Below, one piece after another: positions 8,685 to 17,053 of a stretch of 44,265 bases of DNA. The translations under genes were made by a program, and so were the position numbers. The notes under the pieces are model-generated. The model saw only the letters and a program-made list of their open reading frames with translations. It was not told where the DNA came from and searched no databases. The stretch comes from Candidatus Binatia bacterium (lineage in GTDB: Bacteria > Desulfobacterota > Binatia > UBA9968 > JAJDTQ01), in the NCBI GenBank assembly GCA_022824205.1, contig JAJEAI010000053.1, positions 1 through 44,265 on the forward strand, written 5' to 3'. Position 1 is the first letter of the stretch, and each line of letters begins with the position of its first letter.

Positions 8685-9596
8685 TCAGACGGTCACGTTG
8701 CACACCAGCTCGGTGTACTCCGCGTCCTCGGGGATCAGGTCCCACGTCAGCATCCACTTGTACTGGCGCTCGAACTCTTCCTCGGTGTAGGGCTCCGGGT
8801 CCACGTAGCGCAGCCGCGGCAGGTAGAAGTCGTCCTCCGTGATCTCGTTGGCGTAGTGCTCGGGGATCTCGGCCAGCATGTGCTTGATGTACTTCCTGGG
8901 GTTCTTGTTGATGTAGGTGACGGACTTCTTGATGGCCCGCAGCATGCGCTTGAGCAGATCGGGGTCCATGTCGGCGGGTCCGTTCTCCACGCCAAGGTAG
9001 TGGCCCTCGGTGATCATCTTGTAGCCGCGTTTATTGGCCAGCGAGATCCATGGCTCCATCAGGGTGGCCGCGTCCACCTCGCCGTTCTCCAGCGCAACGA
9101 ACCGCTCATGCACGGTGCCGGCGTGCACCACGTTCATCTCGTCGCGGGCGACGAAACCCTCCAGCAAGGACAAGGTGTGGTAGTGCGACCCCTGGTGGTA
9201 CTGGACTCCGACGCTCTTGTTGGCGAGTTGCATGGGCGCGTTCACCGGCGAGTCGGGCAGGACGTAGATGCCCTGGCACACCACCGCCGGGCGCTTGGTC
9301 CAGATGGGGGCGCCGCGCTCGCTGTCGTAGGCCCGCCGCACTTGTCCCCAGGAGCAGGCCCGCATGATGTCCACCTTCTTCTGCTCGTACAGGAACTGGT
9401 AGTTGGTGGACTTCACCAGGGTGTGGTCGGTGCGGCGTGGATCGTCGGCGGCGAACTTGGTCTCGCGCACCCCCGGCAGGAAAATCTCCACCTCCATGCC
9501 TTCTTCTTCGAACAGTCCTTCTTCCTGCGCGACAAACCAGTGAAGCCCGAGGACCGCCTCCGCGCTCTCGACATTGATCTTGACCAACTCAGCCAT
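8685..9596 (-). CDS. NMT1/SsuA-like substrate-binding protein without signal peptide
   Basis: This 303-residue protein has the two-lobed periplasmic-binding-protein fold of the NMT1/THI5/SsuA type. Typical parts are GLHWFVAQEEGLFEEEGMEV near the N-terminus, the central GVQYHQGSHYHTL ligand-loop region and DAATLMEPW. Such proteins normally deliver sulfonates, nitrate, taurine or pyrimidine precursors to ABC importers. This one begins MAELVKINVESAEAVLGLHW with no signal peptide or lipobox. The ATG at 9596 has a strong AAAGGAG site, so the missing signal does not look like a wrong start; 12 further in-frame codons upstream are not hydrophobic either. No ABC permease or ATPase gene is nearby. It may be a cytoplasmic binding protein or enzyme. 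Confidence 0.75.
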   Translation of the reverse strand: MAELVKINVESAEAVLGLHWFVAQEEGLFEEEGMEVEIFLPGVRETKFAADDPRRTDHTLVKSTNYQFLYEQKKVDIMRACSWGQVRRAYDSERGAPIWTKRPAVVCQGIYVLPDSPVNAPMQLANKSVGVQYHQGSHYHTLSLLEGFVARDEMNVVHAGTVHERFVALENGEVDAATLMEPWISLANKRGYKMITEGHYLGVENGPADMDPDLLKRMLRAIKKSVTYINKNPRKYIKHMLAEIPEHYANEITEDDFYLPRLRYVDPEPYTEEEFERQYKWMLTWDLIPEDAEYTELVCNVTV

Positions 9597-9741
9597 TGTT
9601 CGTGCTCCTTTCGGGGGTTCCGCCCAAGCCATGTCTATTACAGCCCGCGTGGGGGCGGGTCAAGGTCGAGGCCGGAGCCGGGCGCGGTCACCGAGGCACG
9701 TATACGGCGCACCGCCGATCTGGTACGTATGGCCTGAAGCC

Positions 9742-10614
9742 ATGCAGTTCGACGCGGCACTCATGTTCGCCCTGGGCACGGCGCTCGCCTACGCGGTCGC
9801 CGACGTGACCGCGCGTTTCGGGCTGGAGCGGGCCAACGCCGTGGTGGGGGCCATGATGGCTCTCGCTTCCTCGGTGATGATGTTCACCCTGGTGATCGCG
9901 GCCCTCGACGTCCGTTTCCCGGCCTGGGGCGTTCACTACCTGTGGATGATCCTGGGCGGGGCGCTCAACCCGGGCGTGTTCTTCGTAACCTTCTTCATCG
10001 GCATCTCGAAGATCGGAGTGTCGCGCGCCGCGCCCATCAAGGGCAGCTCGGCCATCTTCGCGGCCTTGCTGGCCATGGCCTTCCTGGGTGAGGATCCGGC
10101 CTGGTACAACCTGGCCGGCATTCTGCTGGTGGTGGCGGGGATCGCGGTGATCTCGTCCGGCGCTGTTGCCGGGCACTGGCGCAGGGTGGACATGTTCTGG
10201 CCCCTGGGCGCGGCGGTGGCCGGGGCGGGGGCGGCTCTTTGCTGGCGCACCGGCGTGCAGGCCTTCCCCGACACGGTGGCCGCCGCGGCCGTCGCCATCC
10301 TGGCGGCCTTGGTGGTGATCACCGCCTACACCCTCGCGACGCGCCGGCGCGAGATCCGCGAGAACGTGCGGGTCGGCTGGAAATATTTCATCGTCGCGGG
10401 AGCCATCGAAGGCTTCGGCAAGTTCCTGTATGCCAGCGCATTGCAGCTCGGCGAGATATACCGGATGCTGCCGCTGATCCAGACATCGCCGTTGTTCGTC
10501 GTGTTGATCTCCCTGGTCATGCTCCGGCGGGCGGAGAGCATCACCTGGCGCGTGCCGGCGGGGGCGGTGCTCACCGTGGGCGGCGCGATCCTGGTGAACG
10601 TGCGACTGGCGTAG
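9742..10614 (+). CDS. EamA/DMT-family transporter
   Basis: This 290-residue protein has about ten membrane helices in two EamA repeats. The first repeat contains GVFFVTFFIGISKIGVSRAA and the second contains FLYASALQLGEIYRMLPLIQ, each at the helix where DMT carriers usually show a conserved G-x-x-x-(V/A)-(S/A). The ATG at 9742 is the start that opens directly with the first helix (MQFDAALMFALGTALAYAVA). Substrate unknown. It is transcribed away from the binding-protein gene and converges on the regulator gene at 10646. Confidence 0.85.
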   Translation: MQFDAALMFALGTALAYAVADVTARFGLERANAVVGAMMALASSVMMFTLVIAALDVRFPAWGVHYLWMILGGALNPGVFFVTFFIGISKIGVSRAAPIKGSSAIFAALLAMAFLGEDPAWYNLAGILLVVAGIAVISSGAVAGHWRRVDMFWPLGAAVAGAGAALCWRTGVQAFPDTVAAAAVAILAALVVITAYTLATRRREIRENVRVGWKYFIVAGAIEGFGKFLYASALQLGEIYRMLPLIQTSPLFVVLISLVMLRRAESITWRVPAGAVLTVGGAILVNVRLA

Positions 10615-10645
10615 CAAGAGGGCCGTGTCGGGCCGGCACGACCGT

Positions 10646-11500
10646 TCAGAACGTCCGCGCCATCCAGCGGACTTCGCCGACAACCTCCGCCTCATCGGGC
10701 CAGGCTACGGTCGGCCAAGCGGGGTGGTCGCATTCAAGCAGCCAAGCACCGGAGGCAGTCTTGCCCGCGCGCCTGACCAACAGCGTGTTTTCGATGTGCA
10801 GGGCATAGATTCGTCCCGCGCGCCGTTGCCGCTGTCGCCGGTTCACCAGCGCGGAACAGCCGTCCGGGAGGGTCTCCGCCATGGAGTCGTCCTGTATCCT
10901 GACAATGAGGCACTGTGTGGAATCCAGCCCCTGCCGATGCAGCCAGTCACGTCCGAACCATACGGACTCGGATGTTTGTGTTTCCCCAGGTGCGTCGTAG
11001 GGCGCGTCGATCTCTCGCATCTCCACGGGCGGAGCATCGTCAAGGTGGACGCCTTCCGTCAGATAGTCTGACGGAACCTCGCCCGTCGTGTATTCGTCAG
11101 GCAAGGACTCGTGGTTGCCCGAGATCCTCTCTCGCAGAAGCAGGTCCAGATCCCGCCGCAACGCGGCGCGCAGCCCGCGAGCCTCGGCTCGAAGGGCTCG
11201 CCGGAGTCTGTCCTCGATCTCCGTCTCGCGGCTCCGGCGCGAAGGACCCGGGCTCTCCTTGCCTCGCTCCGCGAACAGCCGGGTGAGCGGCACTCCCAGA
11301 AACTCCGCGAGCTTCTCCAGTTGGTTCAGCTTCCACTCGTTCCGTCCGTTCAACAGGTTGGAGAAGTGGCTCGGTCGAATACCGATGGCGGCCGCGATCT
11401 GCCCCTTGGTGGCTCGCCCCAGTGACTTCTCGTCGTCGATGAAATCCCGGATCTTGTTCTTGGAGGGACTCGTGAGCGGGGGAGTCTTCCGTTTGGGCAT
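10646..11500 (-). CDS. XRE-type repressor with S24 (LexA-like) C-terminal domain
   Basis: This 284-residue regulator has an N-terminal XRE helix-turn-helix (about residues 30-75, GQIAAAIGIRPSHFSNLLNG). A charged linker of about 80 residues follows, then a C-terminal S24 peptidase-like domain from about residue 185. The domain keeps the catalytic Ser206 in QDDSMAETLPDG. The position of the catalytic lysine (usually V-K-R) reads LVRRA (Arg243-Arg244), and no Ala-Gly cleavage pair is seen in the linker. It is therefore probably not self-cleaving and may instead sense a ligand or only dimerise. The ATG at 11500 starts MPKRKTPP; an upstream frame to 11584 lacks domain character. A palindrome at 11611 could be its operator. 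Confidence 0.8.
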   Translation of the reverse strand: MPKRKTPPLTSPSKNKIRDFIDDEKSLGRATKGQIAAAIGIRPSHFSNLLNGRNEWKLNQLEKLAEFLGVPLTRLFAERGKESPGPSRRSRETEIEDRLRRALRAEARGLRAALRRDLDLLLRERISGNHESLPDEYTTGEVPSDYLTEGVHLDDAPPVEMREIDAPYDAPGETQTSESVWFGRDWLHRQGLDSTQCLIVRIQDDSMAETLPDGCSALVNRRQRQRRAGRIYALHIENTLLVRRAGKTASGAWLLECDHPAWPTVAWPDEAEVVGEVRWMARTF

Positions 11501-11610
11501 CGCAGGTTTCCAGAACGAAGGCGCACTTGGAACCGGGATAGTCCAAAACAGGGGCAAGTGTGCGTTCCTTCGGCCATGCGGCAAGGATTGCTTTCATAAT
11601 TTTTCGTATT

Positions 11611-11625
11611 GTGAATTTTATACAC
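11611..11625. promoter_or_regulatory. Candidate operator of the XRE/S24 regulator
   Basis: The inverted repeat GTGAATTTTATACAC has the symmetry GTG-N-AT-N3-AT-N-CAC. It lies in the most AT-rich stretch of the region, 111 bases upstream of the regulator start at 11500. The length and position suit a dimeric HTH repressor controlling its own promoter. This is inference from symmetry and location only. Confidence 0.35.
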
Positions 11626-11886
11626 TGGGCCGATGCTTGAACGAAGCGTCACAGCGAGCCCATGAGTTGGCGTCGGAGACCGGTGAGTGTCGTGGGTTTC
11701 TCCGCGAGGCACAGTTCGCGCGACGAGATGCCTGGTGCGATACCGGACAGCAGCGTCCCGACAGGAGAGGATGCTGGGGGAGAAAACGCTAGCGTGCCGC
11801 GGCACGAATGGCTTGATGAATCCGCGAGGGCATTTTGTCGTCGGCAAGGCGCGATGACGAGCAGTGGCGGGCGCCACGCGAGGAAG

Positions 11887-11907
11887 ACCCCGGGTCAAGC
11901 CCGGGGT
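11887..11907. repeat. CCCGGG-type hairpin
   Basis: ACCCCGGG and CCCGGGGT form an 8-bp stem around the loop TCAAG. It lies 65 bases past the ssb stop codon on ssb's strand and could end ssb transcription, although no T-run follows. The same motif (CCCGGGTCAAGCCCGGGG) is a frequent dispersed repeat in proteobacterial genomes. Confidence 0.5.
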
Positions 11908-11971
11908 GACGTAACGCGGCCGACGGCGAAAAAGACCCGCGGATTATGCCGCGAACCGACCAGACACGACC

Positions 11972-12397
11972 CTAGAAGGGGATGTCGTCGTCGATGGGCG
12001 GGGACTGGAAGGAGGACGAAGGTTCGCCGAAACCCTGGTCGGCGGACTCATGCGAAGCGCGCGCGCCGCCTCCGCCGCCGAGGAACTGCACTCGCTGGGC
12101 GACGATCTCGGTGGTGTAGCGGTCCTGGCCATTCTGGTCGGTCCACTTCCGGGTCTGGATTCTACCCTGGACGAAGACCTGTCGTCCCTTGGCGAGGTAC
12201 TGGCCGCAGGCTTCCGCTTGCTTGCCCCACACGACGATGTTGTGCCACTCCGTGCGCTCCTGCGGGCTGCCGTCCTGACCGGTCCAGGACTCCGAGGTGG
12301 CGACGGAGAAATTGGCGACCGGACGGCCGCTCTGGGTGAAGCGAACCTCCGGGTCCCTGCCAAGGTTTCCTACGACGATAGCGATGTTCACGGACAT
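11972..12397 (-). CDS. ssb: Single-stranded DNA-binding protein
   Basis: This 141-residue protein is the homotetrameric SSB that coats single-stranded DNA in replication, repair and recombination. The N-terminal OB fold covers residues 1 to about 105, with the family blocks [34 protein letters not shown] and [18 protein letters not shown] Gly-rich linker follows, and the protein ends in the acidic tip DDDIPF, the docking peptide for partner proteins. Length is somewhat short because the linker is short. It stands alone rather than between rpsF and rpsR. It is divergent from the tct transporter operon. Confidence 0.95.
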   Translation of the reverse strand: MSVNIAIVVGNLGRDPEVRFTQSGRPVANFSVATSESWTGQDGSPQERTEWHNIVVWGKQAEACGQYLAKGRQVFVQGRIQTRKWTDQNGQDRYTTEIVAQRVQFLGGGGGARASHESADQGFGEPSSSFQSPPIDDDIPF

Positions 12398-12494
12398 GTG
12401 CGCACCTCACGAGAAAGGTTTTGTGCGACTGAAGCGTGGACCTTATCGGTTACGCCCCGCCGAGTCAACATGAACCAAATATCTTGCACGACCC

Positions 12495-12523
12495 TTGACA
12501 ATGCCGGGGTACCTCCATACAAC
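12495..12523 (+). promoter_or_regulatory. Candidate promoter of the tct operon
   Basis: A perfect -35 box TTGACA (12495-12500) is followed after 17 bases by TACAAC (12518-12523), which matches the -10 consensus at four of six positions. It lies in the ssb-tctC divergent gap and would give an untranslated leader of roughly 110 bases before tctC. Confidence 0.3.
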
Positions 12524-12637
12524 GTGGTGTTTATTGCCTTCTTTCCAAACCATCGTCAGCCAGTGACAGAACTTTAGCTCGTCGCGGCAAACCAACGCCG
12601 CACAAGACGCGTTCCAGCGCAAAGACGGAGGAATTCT

Positions 12638-13621
12638 ATGCGAAATCTGACGACCGGAATCCTGTTGGGCGCCCTCGCGCTCGGTCTGGCCGTGAGCCTG
12701 CCGCTCTCGCAGGCGCGCGCGGAGTTCCCCGACCGCAACATCACAATCATCGTGCCGTTCTCGCCGGGAGGCGGTTATGACGGCATTGCCCGCGCGGTCG
12801 CCCGGAGCATGAAGAGTTACGTGCCCAAGGGCGTCAACATCATCGTCAAGAACGTCACCGGCGCCGCGGGGCGGCGGGCCTCGGTGTTCATGTACCGCGC
12901 CAAGCCCGACGGCTACACCATCGCCCACTTCCAGGCCTCCGGGATGCTCGGGGATCAGATGCTGTCGGAAACGCCCGTCGGCTTCGAGACCAGCAAGTTC
13001 ACGTGGCTCGCCAGGGTGGGCGCGGACCCTTTCGGTCTCCACGTATCGGCCAAGGGCCCCCACAAGTCCGTTGAGGATCTCCAGAAGGCCGAGCGCGTCA
13101 CCTGGGGAGTCGAGGGCATCGGCGTGGGACGCTGGATGGGCTCGTTCCTGGCGGCCAAGGCCTTCGGTATCGACTTCCACGTGGTGGCAGGTTATCGGGG
13201 CACGGGCGAGTCGCTGCCGGCGCTCCTCCGCGGCGACTTCGATGTCTGGGCGCAACCCATCGATCACAACTCGGTCATCTCCTATCTCGGGACGGACCTG
13301 CGCCCCGTGGCCCAACTGGACAAGAAGCGCGCGCTCAACGCGCCGGACGTGAAGACTTCCTACGAAATGGGCTACGACCTTTACTTCAGCGACTTGCGCG
13401 CCTTCGGTGGCCCGCCGGGAATCCCCGAAGACCGGGCCAAGATCCTCGAGGACCTGCTGCTCAAGTCGATGAGGGACAAGCTTTACATCGATTGGAAGAA
13501 GCAGTCGGGCACTGTGCTGGTGGAGGGGCCGGGTTCCGCCGTGGCCCAGGACCTGAAGTACTACGAGAGCCTGTTCGCGGCCAATCTCGAGGAGATGCGG
13601 AAGGCCGCCAAGGCAAAGTAG
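12638..13621 (+). CDS. tctC: Tripartite tricarboxylate transporter binding protein (Bug/TctC family)
   Basis: This 327-residue protein is the extracytoplasmic solute-binding component of a tripartite tricarboxylate transporter. It has a Sec signal peptide with cleavage likely after LSQARA (about residue 28). The mature protein opens with the family hallmark FPDRNITIIVPFSPGGGYD. The ligand loop that recognises carboxylates follows (IVKNVTGAAGRRASVFMYRA). A strong GGAGGAATT site sets the ATG at 12638. The permease genes follow in order C-A-B, which supports a complete importer. Bug proteins bind tri- and dicarboxylates, aromatic acids or amides; the ligand here is unknown. Confidence 0.92.
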   Translation: MRNLTTGILLGALALGLAVSLPLSQARAEFPDRNITIIVPFSPGGGYDGIARAVARSMKSYVPKGVNIIVKNVTGAAGRRASVFMYRAKPDGYTIAHFQASGMLGDQMLSETPVGFETSKFTWLARVGADPFGLHVSAKGPHKSVEDLQKAERVTWGVEGIGVGRWMGSFLAAKAFGIDFHVVAGYRGTGESLPALLRGDFDVWAQPIDHNSVISYLGTDLRPVAQLDKKRALNAPDVKTSYEMGYDLYFSDLRAFGGPPGIPEDRAKILEDLLLKSMRDKLYIDWKKQSGTVLVEGPGSAVAQDLKYYESLFAANLEEMRKAAKAK

Positions 13622-13744
13622 GGACTCAGGGGCCGGCTTCGAAGCCGTCGCGGCCGGGTCAGGGCCCGGCCGCGGACCCCGTTGTGACTCCGGCGACCGG
13701 GGTTGCAGCCGGTTCGGCAAGGGCCACGTTCGAGGAACCAATCC

Positions 13745-15238
13745 ATGTGGGAACCTCTTCTCCAAGCCATGGGCATGCTCGGCGAGCCCATGAACCTGCT
13801 GGTGCTGGCCGTGGGCGCCGTCTCCGGCCTCATCCTGGGGGCGCTCCCAGGGCTGTTCCTGGCGGGCCTGACCATCGGCATGACCTTCACCTTCGGGTGG
13901 GACGCGGAAACCGCCATGTTCCTCATGGCGGGGATGATGGGGGCCGCCACCGAAGGAGGTTCGGTTCCCGCCATCCTGCTCAACATCCCCGGAGAGGCGC
14001 CCAACGCCGCCACCTGCTTTGACGGCCATCCCATGGCCCGGCGGGGAGAGGCGGGCCGGGCGGTGGGACTGGCGGCCGCGTCGTCGTTCCTCGGCGCCGT
14101 GGTGGGCATGTGTTTCCTCATGATCCTCATCCCCTTCGTGAAGATCATCGTGCTGTCCTTCGGGCCGCCCGAGTTCTTCATGCTGGTGGTCTTCGGTCTC
14201 CTCACGGTGGCCTACGCCGCCCGCGGCAACATGCTCAAGGGGCTCGTTTCCGCGGGCATCGGCGTGCTCCTGTCGCTCATCGGCTTCAGCCCGGTGCATG
14301 GGGTGCTGCGCTTCAACTTCGGCAGCGACAACTACCTGTGGGACGGCATCCCGCTGGTGCCGTTCTTCATCGGGCTCTTCGCCATCGCCGAGCTGGTCAA
14401 CCACGTGCTGCGCGGCGAGACCATCGCCGAGGGCGGCGAGCGCATCAAGGTGGGCCTTTTCGGCGCCTTCAGAGGCTTCCTGGAGGTGTTCCACTACAAG
14501 GCCACGCTCGTGCGGAGCGCCGCCATCGGGATTCTCGCGGGCATCATACCCGGCATCGGCGGGGTGCTGGCGAACTTCCTGTCCTACTCCATGACCGTGC
14601 AGTTCTCGAAGAACCGGGAACAGTTCGGCACCGGCAATCCCGAGGGCATCATCGCCTCCGAGGCTTCCAACGACGCCAAGGACGGCGGCGCGCTGCTTCC
14701 AACCATCATCTTCGGCATCCCCGGCAGCGCGGGCATGGCCGTTCTCCTGGGCGCCTTCATCCTGCACGGTCTCCAGCCCGGTTTCTTCTTCGTGCGCGAG
14801 CACATGGAAATCGTGTTCGTGCTGATCTTCGGCTTCGTGATCTCCAACTTCCTGGCGAGCCTCATGGCCGCCTTCGGCGCGGACATCCTCGCGCGGGTCA
14901 CCACGTTGCGCGTGGGTTACGTGGTCCCGGCCGCCTTCCTGCTGTCCGTCGGCGGTGCCTACGCCGCGCGCGAGAACGTCTGGGACATCGGCATCGCCAT
15001 CGCCGCGGGTATCCTCGGCTTCGCGTTCAACCGCTTCGGCTTCTCGCTGGTGACGCTGGTCATCGGATTTCTCCTGGGGGTGCGCGCGGAGCTTTCGTTC
15101 GTGCAGTCGCTCCAGATCTCCGCGGGCAGCTACGCGATTTTCGTCACGCGTCCCGTCACCATCGTGCTGATGATCCTGAGCATCCTCATGCTCTGCCTGC
15201 CGTGGCTGTCGAGCCGGAGAGGGAAGGCGTCGTCATGA
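13745..15238 (+). CDS. tctA: Tripartite tricarboxylate transporter large permease subunit
   Basis: This 497-residue protein is the TctA membrane subunit, with about twelve helices. Family hallmarks are GALPGLFLAGLTIGM near the N-terminus, GSVPAILLNIPGEAPNAATC (the conserved substrate-translocation region) and the second-half counterpart ALLPTIIFGIPGSAGMAVLL. The ATG at 13745 is preceded by GAGGA. The 3' end overlaps tctB by four bases (ATGA), which implies coupled synthesis of the two membrane subunits. Confidence 0.95.
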   Translation: MWEPLLQAMGMLGEPMNLLVLAVGAVSGLILGALPGLFLAGLTIGMTFTFGWDAETAMFLMAGMMGAATEGGSVPAILLNIPGEAPNAATCFDGHPMARRGEAGRAVGLAAASSFLGAVVGMCFLMILIPFVKIIVLSFGPPEFFMLVVFGLLTVAYAARGNMLKGLVSAGIGVLLSLIGFSPVHGVLRFNFGSDNYLWDGIPLVPFFIGLFAIAELVNHVLRGETIAEGGERIKVGLFGAFRGFLEVFHYKATLVRSAAIGILAGIIPGIGGVLANFLSYSMTVQFSKNREQFGTGNPEGIIASEASNDAKDGGALLPTIIFGIPGSAGMAVLLGAFILHGLQPGFFFVREHMEIVFVLIFGFVISNFLASLMAAFGADILARVTTLRVGYVVPAAFLLSVGGAYAARENVWDIGIAIAAGILGFAFNRFGFSLVTLVIGFLLGVRAELSFVQSLQISAGSYAIFVTRPVTIVLMILSILMLCLPWLSSRRGKASS

Positions 15239-15753
15239 AGGGCTCCACGCTTCTCGGGGTGATCCTGGTGGGCACCGCGGTGCTGTTCTTCGGGTGGTCG
15301 TTCTCCTACGGCGGCATGGCGGGCTTCGTGCCCTTGGTGCTGGCGTTGCCGACCGTGATCCTGGCGGCTCTGTGCCTCGCCGGTGAACGCTATCCGCGCA
15401 TCATGAGCGCTTTCGAGGTGAGCCTGGAAGATGTCCTCACCTCGGCCGCGGTCAGCGAGGGCACCGGCGAAGCGGTGGAGCAACAGGGGCCCAAAACCGG
15501 CGAGTTCGCCCTCATCGTTCGCATGTTCGTGTGGTTCACGGTGTTCGGCGTGCTGGTCTTCATCTCCGGGTTTTACGTGTCGACATTCCTTTTCGCAGCG
15601 ATCTTCACCCACTACCAGGGCCGGATCGGCTGGCCTGGTACCGCCTTCATCACCGCGCTGGCCCTCGGCTTCTTCTACTTCATCTTCGAGGAGACGCTGG
15701 CCGTCGACCTCTTCGCCGGGGTTATCTTCGGGGCCTTTATTCCGCCACTGTAG
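15235..15753 (+). CDS. tctB: Tripartite tricarboxylate transporter small permease subunit
   Basis: This 172-residue protein has four predicted membrane helices with a polar loop of about 50 residues between helices 2 and 3, the TctB layout. Hydrophobic segments begin LLGVILVGTAVLFFGWSFSY and end VDLFAGVIFGAFIPPL. TctB is poorly conserved, so the call rests on size, topology and position directly after tctA. The start codon ATG at 15235 overlaps the tctA stop as ATGA. Confidence 0.85.
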   Translation: MKGSTLLGVILVGTAVLFFGWSFSYGGMAGFVPLVLALPTVILAALCLAGERYPRIMSAFEVSLEDVLTSAAVSEGTGEAVEQQGPKTGEFALIVRMFVWFTVFGVLVFISGFYVSTFLFAAIFTHYQGRIGWPGTAFITALALGFFYFIFEETLAVDLFAGVIFGAFIPPL

Positions 15754-15881
15754 CAGCCTGGGGCGCCGCCGCCTCCCGACCCGCATCTCGCCAGTTCGTC
15801 TACGCCCCCTTCGGCTAGCGGAGCGAACTCGAAGGGCGACGAACCAAATCCGACAGTTGCCCGGTAACCGGGTTCAGTTTC

Positions 15882-15895
15882 CGGCACGCGTGCCG
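15882..15895. repeat. 14-bp perfect palindrome
   Basis: CGGCACGCGTGCCG is a perfect palindrome in the 199-base gap between tctB and the Rpn-type gene. A smaller hairpin CCCGG-TAA-CCGGG lies 10 bases upstream (15860-15872). Either could act as a terminator stem or a protein-binding site; no T-run follows. Confidence 0.5.
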
Positions 15896-15952
15896 ATGAC
15901 TCTCTAAAGGACAGACAGGACACGCAGGCAGTCCATGTCCGGGAGGGTCACC

Positions 15953-16963
15953 ATGGCTGAAGAAATTGATCACCCCCACGACCGGCTGTTTCGCGCGGTT
16001 TTCTCCGACGCCGCGGAAGCCGCCAGCATGCTCCAGGCGGCGGTGCCGCAGGAGTTGCGCGAAAACGTCGATTGGAACAGCCTGCGACTGGTGGAGGGAA
16101 CCTTCGTGGACGACGCCCTGCGCCAAAGCGAGTCCGACCTGCTGTTCGAGGCCGGCTACGGGGAGGAGACGGAGCGCCACGAGAAGGGGAAGGACCGGTT
16201 GCGGCTTTACCTGCTCTTCGAGCATCAATCGGCGCCGGATGCGTGGATGCGGTACCGGCTGCTCAAGTACTGCTGCCGCATCTGGGATGCAGACCTACGC
16301 GACGATCCGCGGCGCACGGAGTTGCAGCCGGTGGTACCGCTGGTGTTCTACCAGGGAGCCCGCGACTGGCAGTACGCGACGGAGTTCGCGGACCTGTTTC
16401 CGGAAGCGGTTCGGGATTGGCCGTGGGTACCGCGGTTCGAGCATGTACTGCTGGATCAGACGGGACTGGACCCCGGTGATGTCGAAGGTGCAACCATGGG
16501 GCGCATCGTCCAGTTACTGATGATGGCGGCCTTTGGCCGGCACGCGGGCACGGCGCTGGAGATCGCTGCCAAACTGGCGGCTTCGCTGGTTTCCGCTGGC
16601 ACGGTGGACTATATTCGGATAATCGCTGTCTATCTGTTCTCGATACCGGACAAAGCGGCAGTGGATGCCTTCGATGAAGCGCTGCGGCGCCATCAAGGCG
16701 GCCAAGGAGGAGGAATCATGTCATACGCTCAGGAACTTCTAGAGGAAGGCTGGGCAAAAGGCCGGGCAGAAGGCAAAGCCGAGGGCAAGGAAGAAGGCCG
16801 TGAAGAAGGCTTGCAGCGCGGCAAGGTAGAGGTGGTGGAAGGCTTTCTGAGAATCGGTGTGAGCTGGGATGTGATCACGTCGGCAACGGGGATCGACGAA
16901 CCGCGGTTCCGCGCTCTCAAGGAGCGCCTCGCCGCGGCCGCGCAGGGCGATGAGTCGGCATGA
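15953..16963 (+). CDS. Rpn family recombination-promoting nuclease (transposase_31)
   Basis: This 336-residue protein belongs to the Rpn/PF04754 family of PD-(D/E)XK endonucleases. The N-terminal HDRLFRAVFSD block is the family opening. The catalytic core is Asp62 (ESDLLF) with Glu90 and Gln92 (LLFEHQS). The C-terminus has the low-complexity GRAEGKAEGKEEGREEG stretch typical of these proteins, ahead of a short helical end. In E. coli, Rpn proteins stimulate RecA-independent recombination; a role in horizontal gene exchange or phage defence is proposed for the family. I chose the ATG at 15953 because GGGAGG lies seven bases upstream; an alternative ATG is at 15935. Confidence 0.9.
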   Translation: MAEEIDHPHDRLFRAVFSDAAEAASMLQAAVPQELRENVDWNSLRLVEGTFVDDALRQSESDLLFEAGYGEETERHEKGKDRLRLYLLFEHQSAPDAWMRYRLLKYCCRIWDADLRDDPRRTELQPVVPLVFYQGARDWQYATEFADLFPEAVRDWPWVPRFEHVLLDQTGLDPGDVEGATMGRIVQLLMMAAFGRHAGTALEIAAKLAASLVSAGTVDYIRIIAVYLFSIPDKAAVDAFDEALRRHQGGQGGGIMSYAQELLEEGWAKGRAEGKAEGKEEGREEGLQRGKVEVVEGFLRIGVSWDVITSATGIDEPRFRALKERLAAAAQGDESA

Positions 16964-17053
16964 TTGCGTCTTGGACACCAACGGGAGCGACTTTACCCGA
17001 AGCAGTTAACCGCTTGATTCCATACGTTTCTCGCCGGCACGACCAATCGACGG

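Larger units (their letters stand above)
11501..11971. other. Intergenic region without a convincing gene
   Basis: This 471-base gap lies between the XRE/S24 regulator and ssb, both on the minus strand. It holds an AT-rich patch around 11595-11630 with a 15-bp inverted repeat, and a strong hairpin at 11887-11907. Open frames exist on both strands, but their composition looks like shadow coding and I recognise no protein family in them. Confidence 0.6.

Noticed and set aside
10646..11500. LexA, the SOS repressor
   Set aside because: The HTH is XRE type, the dyad lysine is missing and no cleavage site is seen.
12443..14803. 786-codon minus-strand open frame opposite tctC-tctA
   Set aside because: It is antisense to two well-supported genes, its product is rich in His, Arg, Glu and Gly with no domain, and long antisense frames are expected at this GC content.
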